Assembly (NCBI GenBank): GCA_900074885.1
Contig: FJUW01000004.1
Location: forward strand, 1,019,784 to 1,083,783
Source: Rhynchosporium graminicola
Lineage: Eukaryota > Ascomycota > Leotiomycetes > Helotiales > Ploettnerulaceae
Direction of reading: 5' to 3'
DNA length: 64,000 bases
Shown here piece after piece: positions 1-11,139 of the stretch (position 1 is the first letter of the stretch; every line of letters starts with the position of its first letter). The notes under the pieces were generated by a model. The model worked only from the letters and a program-made list of their open reading frames with translations, ran no database searches and was not told the origin of the DNA. The position numbers and the translations under genes are program-made.

Positions 1-2736
1 TCATCAAGTCATTGCTACAAATGCTGACATCGAACTGTAAATAGGTAAACGCCTATTCAATGATAATTTATAATTCAAATCCTGCTCCCGTTTGCAGTAG
101 CGTGTAACACTTGCTCAAAAGTGGCCCTCAGAAAACCATTTTCCAAGAGAATTCCAGCACTGTGTAGAGTCGAGATCATTCTTGGTATGTTTTATTCGAA
201 CGAGATCTAGTTGCTGCGGAGAAATCGTCGTCAAACAGCGGGATCTCCGACACATTCCAACAACCGTGGCTTGGACCGCCATCAACCCGTAGTCCAAACA
301 CCAAGGGAACAAACATTCTCCGTGACATAGAAACGTACGACGGCCAGAAAACTCATCTTCTGCAGATATCAAATAGCTCCACTTCCTTCCCACCACGACT
401 TTCCACACGTCTAAAACCACTAGCATCCTCGGAAAGACAAACACCACCTCGATAACTAGCTACGACCAAAACGTATTCTTCTCAAATCATAAATCGAGAT
501 CTCATTACGAACACCAGCCCACGTGTCGTGAATATCGAGGCTTACGCACGTACGTGTCAAGCTGCTACTGGCGTCAGATCGTGGCGAGGCATGGCTTTTG
601 GATCGGACTAGGTTGGCGTCTAGAACATTGTCTGTGTATTCTGGGGCTGAATGGTTAGTTCATTGAAGGGGTGGAATTTTTCAGACTGGCTTGCTGGAAG
701 GGGAAGGCGGAAGATTGTTTTTTTTTGGAGATGGGATCGTGAGAATTTCCGCCGACATGTAGGGAGGAGAAGACTGGAATGAACACTATCATCGGAGTCG
801 CGATCATAAATAGCTATTTGTATTCAGTTCTGAAAGGATCGGAACACATATACATATATAGACATAGACATAAATAATTTAATACATAATCTCACACATA
901 AACAAGTCCCCGGCTTCTCTACTCCCAACACACTCTACCACTTCAATATGAATCCAAAAAATGAAAGAAATCTGCGAGAAACACCCGTCCCCCTCCCTTC
1001 CTTCCTTCCTTCCTTCCTTCCTTCCTTCCTTCCTTCCTCCTTCCCTCCACCCTCGACCTCTTCTTACTTGTAAAGTACGGGCAGGCGGGATGTCACTCCT
1101 TCTCCATGCCCAGCAACAGCACCACCCAACCATCTTCAATCCGTCGCCATCGCCATCGGCAACGTAAATCAAGCTCCTCCCCCCTTCCTTCACCCGCCCG
1201 TTCCACGTGAACCCAGCTGCAGCGTCGGGTCTTATGAATGTATATATGTTTTGTGGGTCCATAAGCACCCAGACGGCGCTTTCGAATGCGGGATTCAGAT
1301 CTTGGGAGGATGGGGACTAGACAGACTGCTTTGCGTGGCGGTCTCTGTGCCTAGGTATGAGGGGAGAGATTCTTTGGTACTTAGATAGGTAGATAGGTAA
1401 ATGTCCTGGCCCAGGTGCTGATGTCGGCTGTCTGCATGTAGCTCCGTGAAGGCAAGGTAACCGGAGCGAGCGAGCAATAGGATCTGGAAATAAACAGAAT
1501 CAGTCAGGGTTGATGACGCATACTATCTAGCTTCTTTACGCAAAAGAAGAAAGAAGAAGAAACACCCAAGGCAGACAGGATCGAACCATGCTGGTTGGTA
1601 TCTATATAACAATTCCTAGACACGAAACGCGTCACTGTAGAGCTAGGTACAGAACAATAAATTAGGGGGACTTCGCTTCATTCATCCATTCATCCATCCA
1701 CCCATTCACGGGCGAACGAGAAGAGAATTCACGAACGAACACTCGAGGTAGGTCTTCCTCCCTTCCTTCCTTCTTTCCTTCCAATCAATCTCCCAAGACT
1801 ATCGACCGAAAAAAAAAATATATCCCGCACTCAAGACCTCGACGGAGAAGCTCGCTGCTCGGCAGACAGAGTATGAGGACCCGGGCAGAATTCCTGAGCA
1901 GAGCAGTGTCAAGTCAAGAAGAGATAATCAACGAGGAGAGGAACCGAAGTGCTTACGCTGCCGTTGTGGATGGAGATGAGGAGAAGGAGAGAAGAGGAGG
2001 ATTGTAGAATCGATGATGTGGGCACTTAGTCTTTGCTGCGGGTTTGAGACTTTTCTGGCCGAGCACGAGGTTATTGATGCTGTTAATGCGTTGCCGCAGC
2101 GAGAGATGTGTAGGAGAGGTTTCACTCATTTGATTACGAGCGATATATTGCACGCGGTAGGACGGAATTGCATATAGTAGGTTGGGACATCGGGTAAGAC
2201 GGGTCACTATCTGTCAAAGTCGTCATTTTAGCACGCCGCGTCAGCTCGGAATTTGTAGGAATGTCGTTCACATTTAGAGATCACTAGAGACTTTAACGAT
2301 CATAAGCACGACAAGATACTGATAAAGCACCGATTGATTGGTTTAATACCAAAGTACAACGAGCCGGGTCACCATCCCTGCAAAAGAGGGGAGACACCAA
2401 TGCCACTGCGAAAGCATAGTATGTAAGAAGCACCAAGGAAACAAAATCGCCAGCCGCAAGCCCAGGTGAGTAGCCGTAATCCTCAAGTATCCATCCATAA
2501 AGGAAGAACATTTCCTGAGCACACATGCCGATACCCTAATTTTGCTGCAAAGAGCCAAAGACAGAAACAGGAATACAAAATAACTTTTAAATCCCACGGC
2601 GAATAGCGTCATTGCTGTGCTCCTATGCTACAGCGTGCTACTATTGCCTCCAGAGGCTAGAGCCTTATGCTCTTCCTCCCAATCCATGAGTTGCCGGCGG
2701 AGAGTACCAAAATGTGAGTCAACCATGGTGAAGGGT
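1..2736. other. no gene recognised
   Basis: I see no convincing protein gene here. The only sizeable open frames are short, lack homology I recognise, and do not connect through plausible introns. A minus-strand frame at 115-447 (110 codons) is the longest but has no domain I can name. The stretch next to 2736 is probably the 3' UTR and downstream flank of the bZIP gene. The block contains a TTCC microsatellite and AT-rich tracts. Confidence 0.5.
996..1038. repeat. TTCC microsatellite
   Basis: About ten tandem copies of TTCC are read directly, flanked by further C/T-rich sequence on the right. It lies in non-coding sequence. Confidence 0.9.
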
Positions 2737-3489
2737 TCAAGGTCCGTTGCGACGCAGAGCAAGGCTCTTCCAGTGATCACGCTCTTCCTTCAGCTTTGCA
2801 ATTTCATCCTCGAGCTCCTCAAATCGTTGCATCTTGCGCTGTCGAGACTTACGTGCTGCAAGAGTGTTGCGCGCACGCTTCATGGCGACAGTGTCGTTGG
2901 GATCTTCGACGACAATAGGAGGAAGTGGCTTGTCCCGCTTTCGAATACCCCCAGAAGGTGGAGATGTTGCAGTACCAGAACGACGACGACGAAGGTGTTC
3001 AGAAACCTCGAGCTCTTCCTCAGGTAGGAGAGGAGATTGCTCAACCTGGGAGTTTTGCTTTTCAACCTGATCATCCTGAGGGAACAGAGGATACCATGGA
3101 TCGCCAGAAAGAGCCTGATCGATGTCTTGGTTGTCACTGATAAAAGGAGAAACGTCATAGTCTGCGAAATCTGGCGACTGGTGATATTGAGAATCGGGAG
3201 AAGTCAAGTTTGTGAACGCAGTTGAGTTGGGAGCCGAGGCAAAAGGATCGCGAAGCAAGTCTTGTGGAGAAACGGTACCCATGTTTGTGGAGCTGGAAGA
3301 TGACAAGTTCATATGGGTGTCGTATAGAGTTGGCACGGCTGGCGAAGAGAAAGCCGATGAGAACGAGTTCTGGGTCGAGGCACCACCGTCGAAGGCGGTG
3401 AAGTCTTCGAAGAGATCCGTGTCTGTAGCTTTGTGTGAGTCACGGCCAACAGCAGAGAGTTCACAGTGAATAATACCTTGCATAACCAT
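2737..3489 (-). CDS. cpc1: CPC1/GCN4-like bZIP transcription factor (cross-pathway control)
   Basis: Predicted 250-residue activator of amino-acid biosynthesis genes under general control. The C-terminus is a classic bZIP: basic region around residues 203-219 with the N-x-x-A-A-x-x-S-R signature (MKRARNTLAARKSRQRK), then a short zipper to residue 245. A tryptophan-containing acidic segment (DPWYPLFPQDD, about 130-140) resembles the GCN4/CPC1 activation region. I chose the ATG at 3489; a second in-frame ATG follows at 3483. The same frame stays open upstream for about 210 codons but has no ATG, and it is closed by TAA at 4129-4131, so that stretch is better read as a 5' leader with uORFs. The 250-residue length fits CPC1/CpcA proteins (roughly 250-270). 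The alternative is an N-terminal Ser/Gln-rich extension reached by an unseen upstream exon. Confidence 0.88.
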   Translation of the reverse strand: MVMQGIIHCELSAVGRDSHKATDTDLFEDFTAFDGGASTQNSFSSAFSSPAVPTLYDTHMNLSSSSSTNMGTVSPQDLLRDPFASAPNSTAFTNLTSPDSQYHQSPDFADYDVSPFISDNQDIDQALSGDPWYPLFPQDDQVEKQNSQVEQSPLLPEEELEVSEHLRRRRSGTATSPPSGGIRKRDKPLPPIVVEDPNDTVAMKRARNTLAARKSRQRKMQRFEELEDEIAKLKEERDHWKSLALRRNGP

Positions 3490-3778
3490 ATTGGGAGTTT
3501 GCGGGATACTACCAGTGGATTGCGAAAACAGAGGGACTTGAGGACGAGTCTGACGCTGTTGTTGCAAAGCAGTGGTGGAAGAGGGCGCGGAAGAAGCGTA
3601 GAAGTGTTGAGGACTCTGTGCAGTATTGAACCGATTGGTGAGGGCCGAAGTAGTAATAGAATGTCCAGTTGATTGAATGATCGCGGCTACTCTCTGGTTC
3701 TGCAAAGACTGGGCAGAGGCAAGATGAGACGAGTTTCGACGAGGGGCAGATGTGGCTGCTTGGTGGTTGTTGGACAAA

Positions 3779-3922
3779 CTAGGGGCACTGCGAACACTGG
3801 GAGACCTCTCGAACAGAACGAAGTCCTGCAGATTGGGTTGATGCGGAGAAGGATGGGAGAGATCCTGATTGAACTGTTGAGGAGATTGTGCCGGCAGGCT
3901 CGATGAAGAGGGAGGAAGCCAT
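3779..3922 (-). promoter_or_regulatory. uORF2 in the cpc1 leader (47 codons)
   Basis: ATG at 3922-3920 opens a 47-codon frame ending in TAG at 3779-3781, out of frame with cpc1. It is one of only two ATGs on this strand between 3490 and 4137. Known cpc-1/cpcA/GCN4 mRNAs carry a short first uORF and a longer or inhibitory later uORF that make translation respond to amino-acid starvation; the size and place here fit the later, inhibitory uORF. The transcript boundaries are inferred, not seen. Confidence 0.6.
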
Positions 3923-4128
3923 CTTGGGTTGGAATCCGTGGTGAGAGAGTTAAAGAACTCTGGTTGAATGTTGTTGGAGGGAGTGGTGAAGTTGAAATCG
4001 AAGCTAAAAGCTTGGGGAGTCAATTCTTCCTGGTGAGGAGGAATAGTTGTTTGGGGGGGAGTGGAATTGGTGTTGTTCTGTGGTTGGGTAATGGTGACGG
4101 TTGGCGATTTGTCAGAGGGGGGAGTGAT

Positions 4129-4137
4129 TTAGAACAT
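4129..4137 (-). promoter_or_regulatory. uORF1 in the cpc1 leader (Met-Phe-stop)
   Basis: ATG TTC TAA read on the minus strand, about 206 nt before uORF2 and about 650 nt before the cpc1 start. A minimal first uORF is the expected reinitiation-permissive element in GCN4-type control. It is in frame with cpc1, and its stop closes the long upstream open frame. If transcription starts downstream of 4137 it would not be a uORF. Confidence 0.5.
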
Positions 4138-4290
4138 CGTGGCGACTGACGATGTATGTGTGGTTGTGATGTATGAGCGTGTTTGGATGAAGAAGAGGAA
4201 AAGAGCAGAGGGAGTGACACGCGGATGCCTGAGTTTAATAGAAATTCGTGGGTTGTGGACTAAAAAGCGCGCTAAGCCAGGTTCGCGGTA

Positions 4291-4297
4291 TGAGTCA
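4291..4297. promoter_or_regulatory. GCN4/CPC1 recognition element TGAGTCA upstream of cpc1
   Basis: TGAGTCA is the palindromic AP-1-type consensus bound by GCN4/CPC1 homodimers. It lies about 155 bp upstream of uORF1, where a promoter site would be expected, suggesting autoregulation as known for cpc-1. Read on the minus strand it directly follows an ATG (4300-4298), forming ATG-TGA; if transcribed it would be a start-stop uORF. Function is inferred from sequence and place only. Confidence 0.5.
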
Positions 4298-4300
4298 CAT

Positions 4301-7003
4301 CAGTCGGGAAGGGGGACGAGACGACAGACGACAAGACGAGCCACCACAGACAGCCGTGATAGAGGTACAAGAAAGAAGCCAAGTAGGATGCGACATGGCA
4401 TATCGACACAGCATCACTGGAAGTTTGATGAGTTTATGTGCACTTTCTCAAACTCACTTGATTCTTCTATCATCGTTCGTTGTCAAACTATTTCGTGCGA
4501 CTTTTGGTGGTTTTAATGGTCGTTCACCTGGCACTTGGACGAGGACGAAATCTGCAGCGGAGCCTGGCTGGGCTGGGGTAGTGGTTTATAGCGGAAAGGC
4601 CAAATAACGTCTGGCCCGTCGTGGCTTTCCTAGGTAGTTCGTTTGCGCAGCCGGTGGGACCTACATACTGTCAGTCAGTCAGTCAGTCAGTCAGTCAGTC
4701 AGTCAGCCAGCCAGCCAGCTCCGTACAGGCCGGGACGAACGAACGAACGAATCCTTTCTTTACGGTCATATTGCATTATGATGTAGAAGTGTTATTTAAG
4801 AAGTCAAAAAGACTCGTGGAGTGCCAACTAGCTATCGTGATGTTGTCGGGAATCATAAGATAGAAGATTGGGTGGCTCTAGGCACTACTTTGCGAAGGTT
4901 CACTTGTTTCCTCTTGATTCTGGATATAGGTAATTAATTGTTTATTTACGATGCGGTCCAGGACTCCTCCACCTCATCTCCCTCTCCTCTTTCCCATTTC
5001 TCCTCTCTCCCTTTTCTCCTCTCTCTCCTCTCATGCACAATCTGTCCTGAGTCCTGCTCGTAACTTCGGTGTGCTTACAACCCCTGAAACACAACAAAAC
5101 AATATATTGTACCTACCTACCTACCTAGTGATTGTACGGAGTAGTCTTAGTCTTAGTCTCACCTCTTGCATCCAGATTTGTACTCGGCGAGGCAACTATA
5201 AGTAACTGCTTGCTGCCTGCAAGCTTGCCTCACTTGACTGCAGTGCGTGCACATTGCACATTGCACATTGCGGTCCATTTGCCAATTCGCAACCCACTCC
5301 ACTACACTCCACTCCACGCCGCACCCGTATTCTTCCAAGTCCGAAGGGCGCATATGTCAGAAATGGCTTTCTCAGCAAAGATACGTACCTACCTGCCTGT
5401 ATGTAGGTCCTGTAGATAGACAGGCAACAGGATGTCTTTGTCTTCGACTGCCTTCAATATCCCGCCGTCCTTCCAGCTTTCGGGTGAGTTGCAAGATAAA
5501 AAGCACTCCTCCATAGAGTTTCAACACAAAGGAATGATGCGGTACAATCCCATCAACCTTCTCCCCTCCATGATCCTCCTCCTCCTCTTCCTCTTCCTCT
5601 CCCTCCAAGCCCCGCGAAATCAAACTATGTGTGTGTGACTCACACCTCTAGCTCAGGAGCAGACAGGCGGAGGAAGCGTTTCGTTTCATTTGAGCTCTGC
5701 CGTCGCTTTCTGTGGAGTGTGATTGGATACAACGTTGCAGTACAAAATGTGCTGCGGCCTAGACCTGCATGAGGCCGAGATTCCTTGCTTACGTGAACAA
5801 GGAACACGGGGGTTACCTGGAGTTTGCGGAGTTCGGGTGGTTGGGTGATTGCAAGGGTCTGCGATGGGGGCTCGCTAACTTCGCCACGTCGACACAACCG
5901 ATAGGCACCTGTTAGTATCACGTGATCGGGATCCGAGTGAGAGTATCGCGCAGAAGTTCGGAACATGTCGAAGTAAGCACTCGGCCTGTATTACGGGCAT
6001 AAAGGAGCCTGGAACTATCATCATATCCTGATCAAAATGCTCATCAAGCTTCAAGAGAGAACACAAAAGAGCCTCACATGATCTACCACTCAGTTAAATA
6101 CCCATAGCAAGAGTCCATCCTCTTCCTCTCTGACCCCACACTTTCGAACGCTCCTCTCTGTCTACCTTCAATATTGAGCAAGCTTCAATGACAAGGGCAC
6201 ACTACAATAAGTGCAAGGAACGATAAGCTCATCAACTGGAGGCGCTTCAAAGTATCAGAATCTGTCTTCCATAAATGTCACATCCCTCCCCCTCATATCC
6301 ATCCTCCTCTCTTTTCCGGAGCTTCGATAACATATTATCTCAACAATCTCCGTCGGTCAGCTGCTCTTCCATCGGGAAGCCAAATTAAATTAGCTGCAAC
6401 TCGTCTGTTCATCAATTAATAACCTCAGACTCCTCGAAATCATCCTCCGCAGTATAAACAAACGTCCGGCGTGAACTCGAATGCTCCAAAGACGTTGCGT
6501 TTCGTTACGACTTCGATATCTCATCTACCTACCGAAGCCCGCAGCAATACCCGCATGGATGAGGATGTACCATGAACTCTTCACGAGGTCATCGAGACGA
6601 GCATCATGGATTTCACATCGGAGATAGTCTTACTCCAAGAGACCGAGATCGCGGATTATTACTCGCGAAGTTGAGAATTCAGATGAGAATGAGATGAAGC
6701 TTGTGGAGAGAGAGAGGAACTGGAAAAATCTTCAACAGAAGCCGCTCTGGCAAGAACGAGATCTCGAGTGTCTATGCAGTGACATAGCAGACCGGAGCAA
6801 AGATATCAAAAGCGCATGCTGAAGTGTATAGAAGAGGATTGATTCTGTTCAAAAAGTAAACAAGCACTAGCTCAGCGTCTCTCACTCTATGCATCAGTTA
6901 TGGAACAGACCCTTCCCTCGTTGCCAGATCAAAGTGCCTTCCTTCCTTAAATTTCTTGCTCCTCGAGCATCACTAGTATATATAGTCATTAACTGCAAAA
7001 ATC
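4301..7003. other. long intergenic region, no gene recognised
   Basis: No open frame with recognisable product or exon structure was found. The left part is probably the cpc1 promoter. It holds a CAGT microsatellite (4669-4718), pyrimidine-rich tracts near 4975-5035 and 5565-5615, and a perfect TCACGTGA palindrome at 5918-5925 (E-box type, no assigned role). Confidence 0.5.
4669..4718. repeat. TCAG tetranucleotide microsatellite grading into CCAG
   Basis: About ten tandem TCAG units followed by four CCAG-type units. It lies upstream of cpc1 in non-coding DNA. Confidence 0.9.
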
Positions 7004-7008
7004 AAAAA
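7004..7008 (-). terminator. RNA polymerase III T-run terminator of the 5S gene
   Basis: Five T residues on the minus strand directly after the last base of the 5S gene, with a second T5 a few bases further on (TTTTTGATTTTTGC). Confidence 0.8.
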
Positions 7009-7126
7009 CATACAATAGCAGGTATTCGCTGGTGGTCACCCACCCAACTACTAGTCTGCCGATCTGGTGCTTGTGTATGGCAGAGCGGACGGGATGCCCA
7101 TTTCTCACCAGTCTATGGTCGTATGT
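7009..7126 (-). rRNA. 5S ribosomal RNA
   Basis: The reverse strand gives a 118-nt sequence that opens with ACATACGACCATA and closes with a complementary TATTGTATG, the terminal helix of fungal 5S rRNA. The internal control block TAGTTGGGTGGGTGACCACC and the segment GGGCATCCCGTCCGCTC match the Neurospora-type 5S closely. Helix II differs from the common type in both arms but still pairs (CTGGTG with CACCAG), so the gene is a structured variant and not simply a decayed copy. It is followed at once by a T5 run and preceded by TATA at -28 to -25, both typical of active filamentous-ascomycete 5S genes, which are dispersed singly in the genome. Confidence 0.93.
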
Positions 7127-7150
7127 GTCGACGTCAAACTTACCTGACGA

Positions 7151-7154
7151 TATA
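7151..7154 (-). promoter_or_regulatory. TATA element of the 5S rRNA gene
   Basis: TATA occupies -28 to -25 relative to the 5S start at 7126. An upstream TATA near this position is required for 5S transcription in Neurospora. Confidence 0.6.
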
Positions 7155-7159
7155 ATCCC

Positions 7160-9101
7160 TTTCTCTACTCTATTTGTCTCTTGTCTTTTCTTCAGATACT
7201 CCGCACGCACAAGGTGGGTTCCAACAACCTAGGGATTCCGAAGAGTTACTAGACGGCGAGGCGGTACACCAGATCTTCCTCTCCTTCAACAGCCTGCCTC
7301 TCCAAGCGAAGAAGATGACTTGGATGGTAGAGTTCTACTCTACGTAAAGCGTTCACTCCCAACTACAGTAGACGAGCCCCGAATTTGCGGCTCTCGTAGA
7401 TGAGATCGCTGGGTTTGTGAATGCGCCTGAGAAAGCGAGGTGAATGATGGACAGGAGTAGCAGGCGGAAACGTTGGAGATAATTAAAAGAAATCTGGACG
7501 ACGGTATCAGATATTGATAGGACATAGGTGTCGCTGTTTAAGTGACAATCACTTGTCAGGTGATATAGTAAGTGCAGAATGTAGATCCATCCACATGGAA
7601 TACAAGCTTCAAACCTCCTCAGCAGTCACTTCTGCGCTAAGGACCTTCGAGAAGTGTTCAACGCATTCGAGTACCATGTTTAGATTATCAAGAACCCTAT
7701 AGTATGGTTGAGCCCTAAGGCTTATCTCTACAATACACTTCTCACATTAAGCACCCTGTTCGAACAGCTCTCTTGTCATCGATTATCTCGACGAACACCA
7801 GCGAGTGAGCGGGTCTTCCTCTGTACATCATCACTTGACAATTTTGGCTCGCAATTTTCTCCCTCTTGTCGCCGGAGTATCGGCGGCGATTGAGATGAAG
7901 GCAATTCTGCGAATATGCAGACCAGGCCATGGTAAGGTCAGGTGGGGTAGAGTAGCATGGTGACACTATCAGCGTACCTTGATAATTTTCTGGCCAAGAT
8001 GATACATCTCAGATCTTGATTCCAGAATCGGCTCTTCGCTCCTGCTAAAAAGAGTTGTATCTATGCTTCCGTCTGGGAAACAGTCGGCTCGCAAATGCTT
8101 GCTCTTCGCTCATATATCAGCTTAGACTTGGACATAAATTACACAATCTTCCTCGCTGTCTGGGTAGACTTAAGCTGTATATATGTGTGGTTGCGAAAGG
8201 CGAGCTATCTGTAACTCGAATATCGTTATCGACGTGACCGTTCAAGATGAGGGATACCTGGTTAAGTTGAGGCTAAGAATGTAATGCCTTATTGAAAGGG
8301 CTGAATCACAAGTAAACACAGTGTTAATACATGGGCAGGATATCGAAGAAAATACAGATGATGTATGAAGGGATGTGTATTGAAGCAGAATGACTTGCTA
8401 GGTTATTCCCACTCGATCGAAAAGAACACCAAGGGAGTCACAGGAACAGAGGTCTACGGCAAAACGGACAAATAGACGCGAAAGCAGTGTATTCGATACC
8501 GCCCTCTTTCTATCATAAATTTCTCTACACACTAGCACGTAGCTATGAAGAGAGCACACATTGGGTATTCCCCACACGCGAAATGGCTCGATGGCTGCCC
8601 TGTGAATAGGGAACCAAATCGACCACCAATTTCCGACCAGAAGAAGTTGTTGAAGTTCTCCCTTAACGCCAGAATTATGCTGCTCTCTGATGCAGATTGA
8701 AAAAAAAAATCTCGAGATCAACACTCGATAGGATCCTCCTCATCGATGTGACGCCTGCACTGCCTTATCTACGGTCTAGTTGAAAGACTTTTATCTTCTT
8801 GCTTGCTTTTTGGTGGAAAATCCTGCCCACAAAAAATGACAGAAGAGAAAGCTTCGAAATGTGTATCCATGCTGGAACGAAATCAGAAGAAAGCAACGCT
8901 GTTTATGGGAAATGTGTCGAATATACATCGACCAAATTTAAGAAAACTCCGTGTAACCCCCCGAGGTCGTTGAGACCATGCCCTTTTTCATCAAATCATT
9001 TCGCCGTGAGATGTCCATGGGAAAAACAGGAAATCTGCCTTTGATAGAAGACGTTGAGTCATTCCAACATATTCATGGCAATATGTAGAGCATGTGTTTA
9101 T
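7160..9101. other. intergenic region, no gene recognised
   Basis: Only short open frames without recognisable content. The largest, a 108-codon minus-strand frame at 8398-8724, has no domain I can name. The right edge probably includes the 3' UTR of the SAM synthetase gene. Confidence 0.45.
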
Positions 9102-10397
9102 CTAGAGAGTGAGGGTCTTTGGCTTCTCCCAGCTGAACTTCTGGTTGGTGAAGTGACCGTTCTTGGCAGTCTGGAAGTAAATAGGACGGGCCAAGTCGAG
9201 CTCCTTGACAATGACACCAGGGCGGAGATCAAAGTTCTTGTTGATGATCTCGACGAGCTCAGCGGATGTCTTATCGGAGGTACCGTAGGTATCGACGTAG
9301 ATGGAGAGAGGCTCTGCGACGCCAATGGCGTACGAGAGTTGGACGAGCGCACGGCGGGCAAGCTTGGCGTGAACCAAAGACTTTGCAACCCAACGAGCGA
9401 CGTATGCGGCGGATCTGTCGACCTTGGAGAAATCCTTGCCGGAGAAAGCACCACCACCGTGGGCACCCCATCCTCCGTATGTGTCAACGATGATCTTCCG
9501 GCCAGTAAGACCAGCATCTCCTTGAGGTCCACCAATGATGAAAAGTCCAGAAGGTTGAATCTAGTTCCTTGTTAGCGAATTCCGAGACTAGGAAAAATAG
9601 TTGTAGCATACATGGTAAATGGTCTTCTCGTCTAAGTACTTGGCAGGGATGGAAGTCTTAATGATCTTCTCCAAGATCTCCTTTCGGAGCTCCTCAGTGG
9701 AGATATCCTCGCTGTGCTGGGCAGAAACGACGACAGTGTCTACTCTGACTGGGACGACAGCACCGTTGTCATGCTTGTACTCAATGGTGACTTGAGTCTT
9801 AGTATCTGGTCTGAGCCATGGCAGGCTCCCGTCTCTGCGGGCAGCGGACATAGCAGCGTTGAGCTTATGTGCCAATTGAAGAGTCAAAGGGAACAATTCT
9901 GGGGTCTCATCGGTAGCATATCCGAACATGATACCCTGGTCACCGGCACCCATCTGCTCAAGAGCCTTTTCGTAGTGTAGACCTTGTGCGATATCTGGAG
10001 ATTGCTCCTCAATGGCAACAAGAATGTTGCAAGTCTTGTAATCGAATCCCTTTGCAGAGTCATCATAACCGATATCCTTGATGGCATTGCGGATGACCTT
10101 CTGGTAGTCGAGATGGGCCTTGGTAGTAATCTCACCGAAGACCATGATCATACCGGTCTTGGTGGCAGTCTCGCAAGCAACCTTGGAGAGAGGGTCGACT
10201 GCTAAGCAGGCATCGAGAATTGCGTCGGAGACTTGATCAGCGATCTTATCTGGGTGGCCTTCTCCAACAGATTCGGACTAAGAGCCTCTATCAGTAAAGG
10301 AAAAAGATCAAGATACTGCTGTGCTACACTAGAATTTGCTTACGGTGAACAGGAAGCTACCCTGATTGTGGTGAGCGACACCGTTAGTGGGGGCCAT
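9102..10397 (-). CDS. S-adenosylmethionine synthetase
   Basis: Cytosolic enzyme that makes S-adenosylmethionine from methionine and ATP. Three exons: 10344-10397, 9612-10277 and 9102-9560, with introns of 66 and 51 nt that have GTAAGC/GTATGC donors and TAG acceptors. The spliced product is 392 residues, the normal length. Both family signatures are intact: [15 protein letters not shown] at 128-142 and GGGAFSGKD at 275-283; the ATP-site motif GEGHPDK lies at 23-29. The first exon encodes only 18 residues and was placed by joining FLFT to [11 protein letters not shown]. It is transcribed away from gpn3. In fungi it is normally a single essential gene or one of a pair, often called sam1/eth-1. 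Confidence 0.95.
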
Positions 10398-11139
10398 GGT
10401 TGCGAGTTTGTAGGAGGATTGGAGAGGATTGAAGTGTGGAAGTAATATTGAGGGAGAAGGATATTTTGGAGACAAAGACAAAGGATAGCAAAGGGGAGGG
10501 GGAACAAAGGACGGAGGGGAGGTGAGGTGGAAATATGTAGGAACGAGGAGAGAGGGAGAATGGGTCGCAAAAGTTGTCAGAATGTACGCTAGTCTCCGAG
10601 TCCGTGCGTGAATTTCCCTCGATGGTGTGCTGAGCTCCGAATATGAATCGCTTCACCGCTTTCGACCCCTCTATGGACATTTTATTGGAGAAACCCACCG
10701 AACTTTTGACCCATGGAAGCTGTTTGTTTGATAGAGGCCGACCGACACTGAAACTTTCTTCTATTTCCATGCGCAAGTCTTACGATTCAATCTGCATAGC
10801 TGAAGCTGTCTGGCATAATTCAAAACGATTCAAACAATTCAACCAATTCCATTGGGATTCCCTGACCTTCTATCTTCTGTCAGCCCATCGTGGGTGCGGA
10901 CCGAATTGAGACGAAAATAATCCCAGCAATATGGCATTTACTTCGTAAAGAAAACAGTCTGAAAACACGCCACGTGCCTGCAGCTGAGGTGACCGTGAGC
11001 CGGCGACTTCGAACCTGAGAATCTAGGCAAAAATATGCAGCCTTGCAGGTGAGGAATTTCTCCAGCAAAAAAGAAAGGCTGAAGCTTCGAGCATTGTACC
11101 CCGCCATCCACATTCAGACACATCGACAGTTTGGAAACC
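10398..11139. promoter_or_regulatory. divergent promoter region between SAM synthetase and gpn3
   Basis: About 740 bp without a gene separate the two divergent starts. A/G-rich tracts (10440-10530) lie next to the SAM synthetase start. A CACGTG E-box is at 10971-10976, about 165 bp before gpn3. No mapped elements; the role is inferred from position. Confidence 0.4.

Noticed and set aside
1570..1600. tRNA-like GGTTCGATCC box on the minus strand
   Set aside because: Flanking bases cannot form the five-pair T stem and no acceptor or D arm is found.
3490..4023. N-terminal extension of CPC1 in the long open frame up to 4023
   Set aside because: The frame has no ATG in this part (position 4023 is TTG), is stopped by TAA at 4129-4131, and the shorter form already has normal CPC1 length. 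Kept only as an alternative.
9098..9575. Open frames on both strands over the SAM synthetase last exon
   Set aside because: Shadows of a strongly codon-biased real exon; only the minus frame ending at 9102 carries the family motifs.
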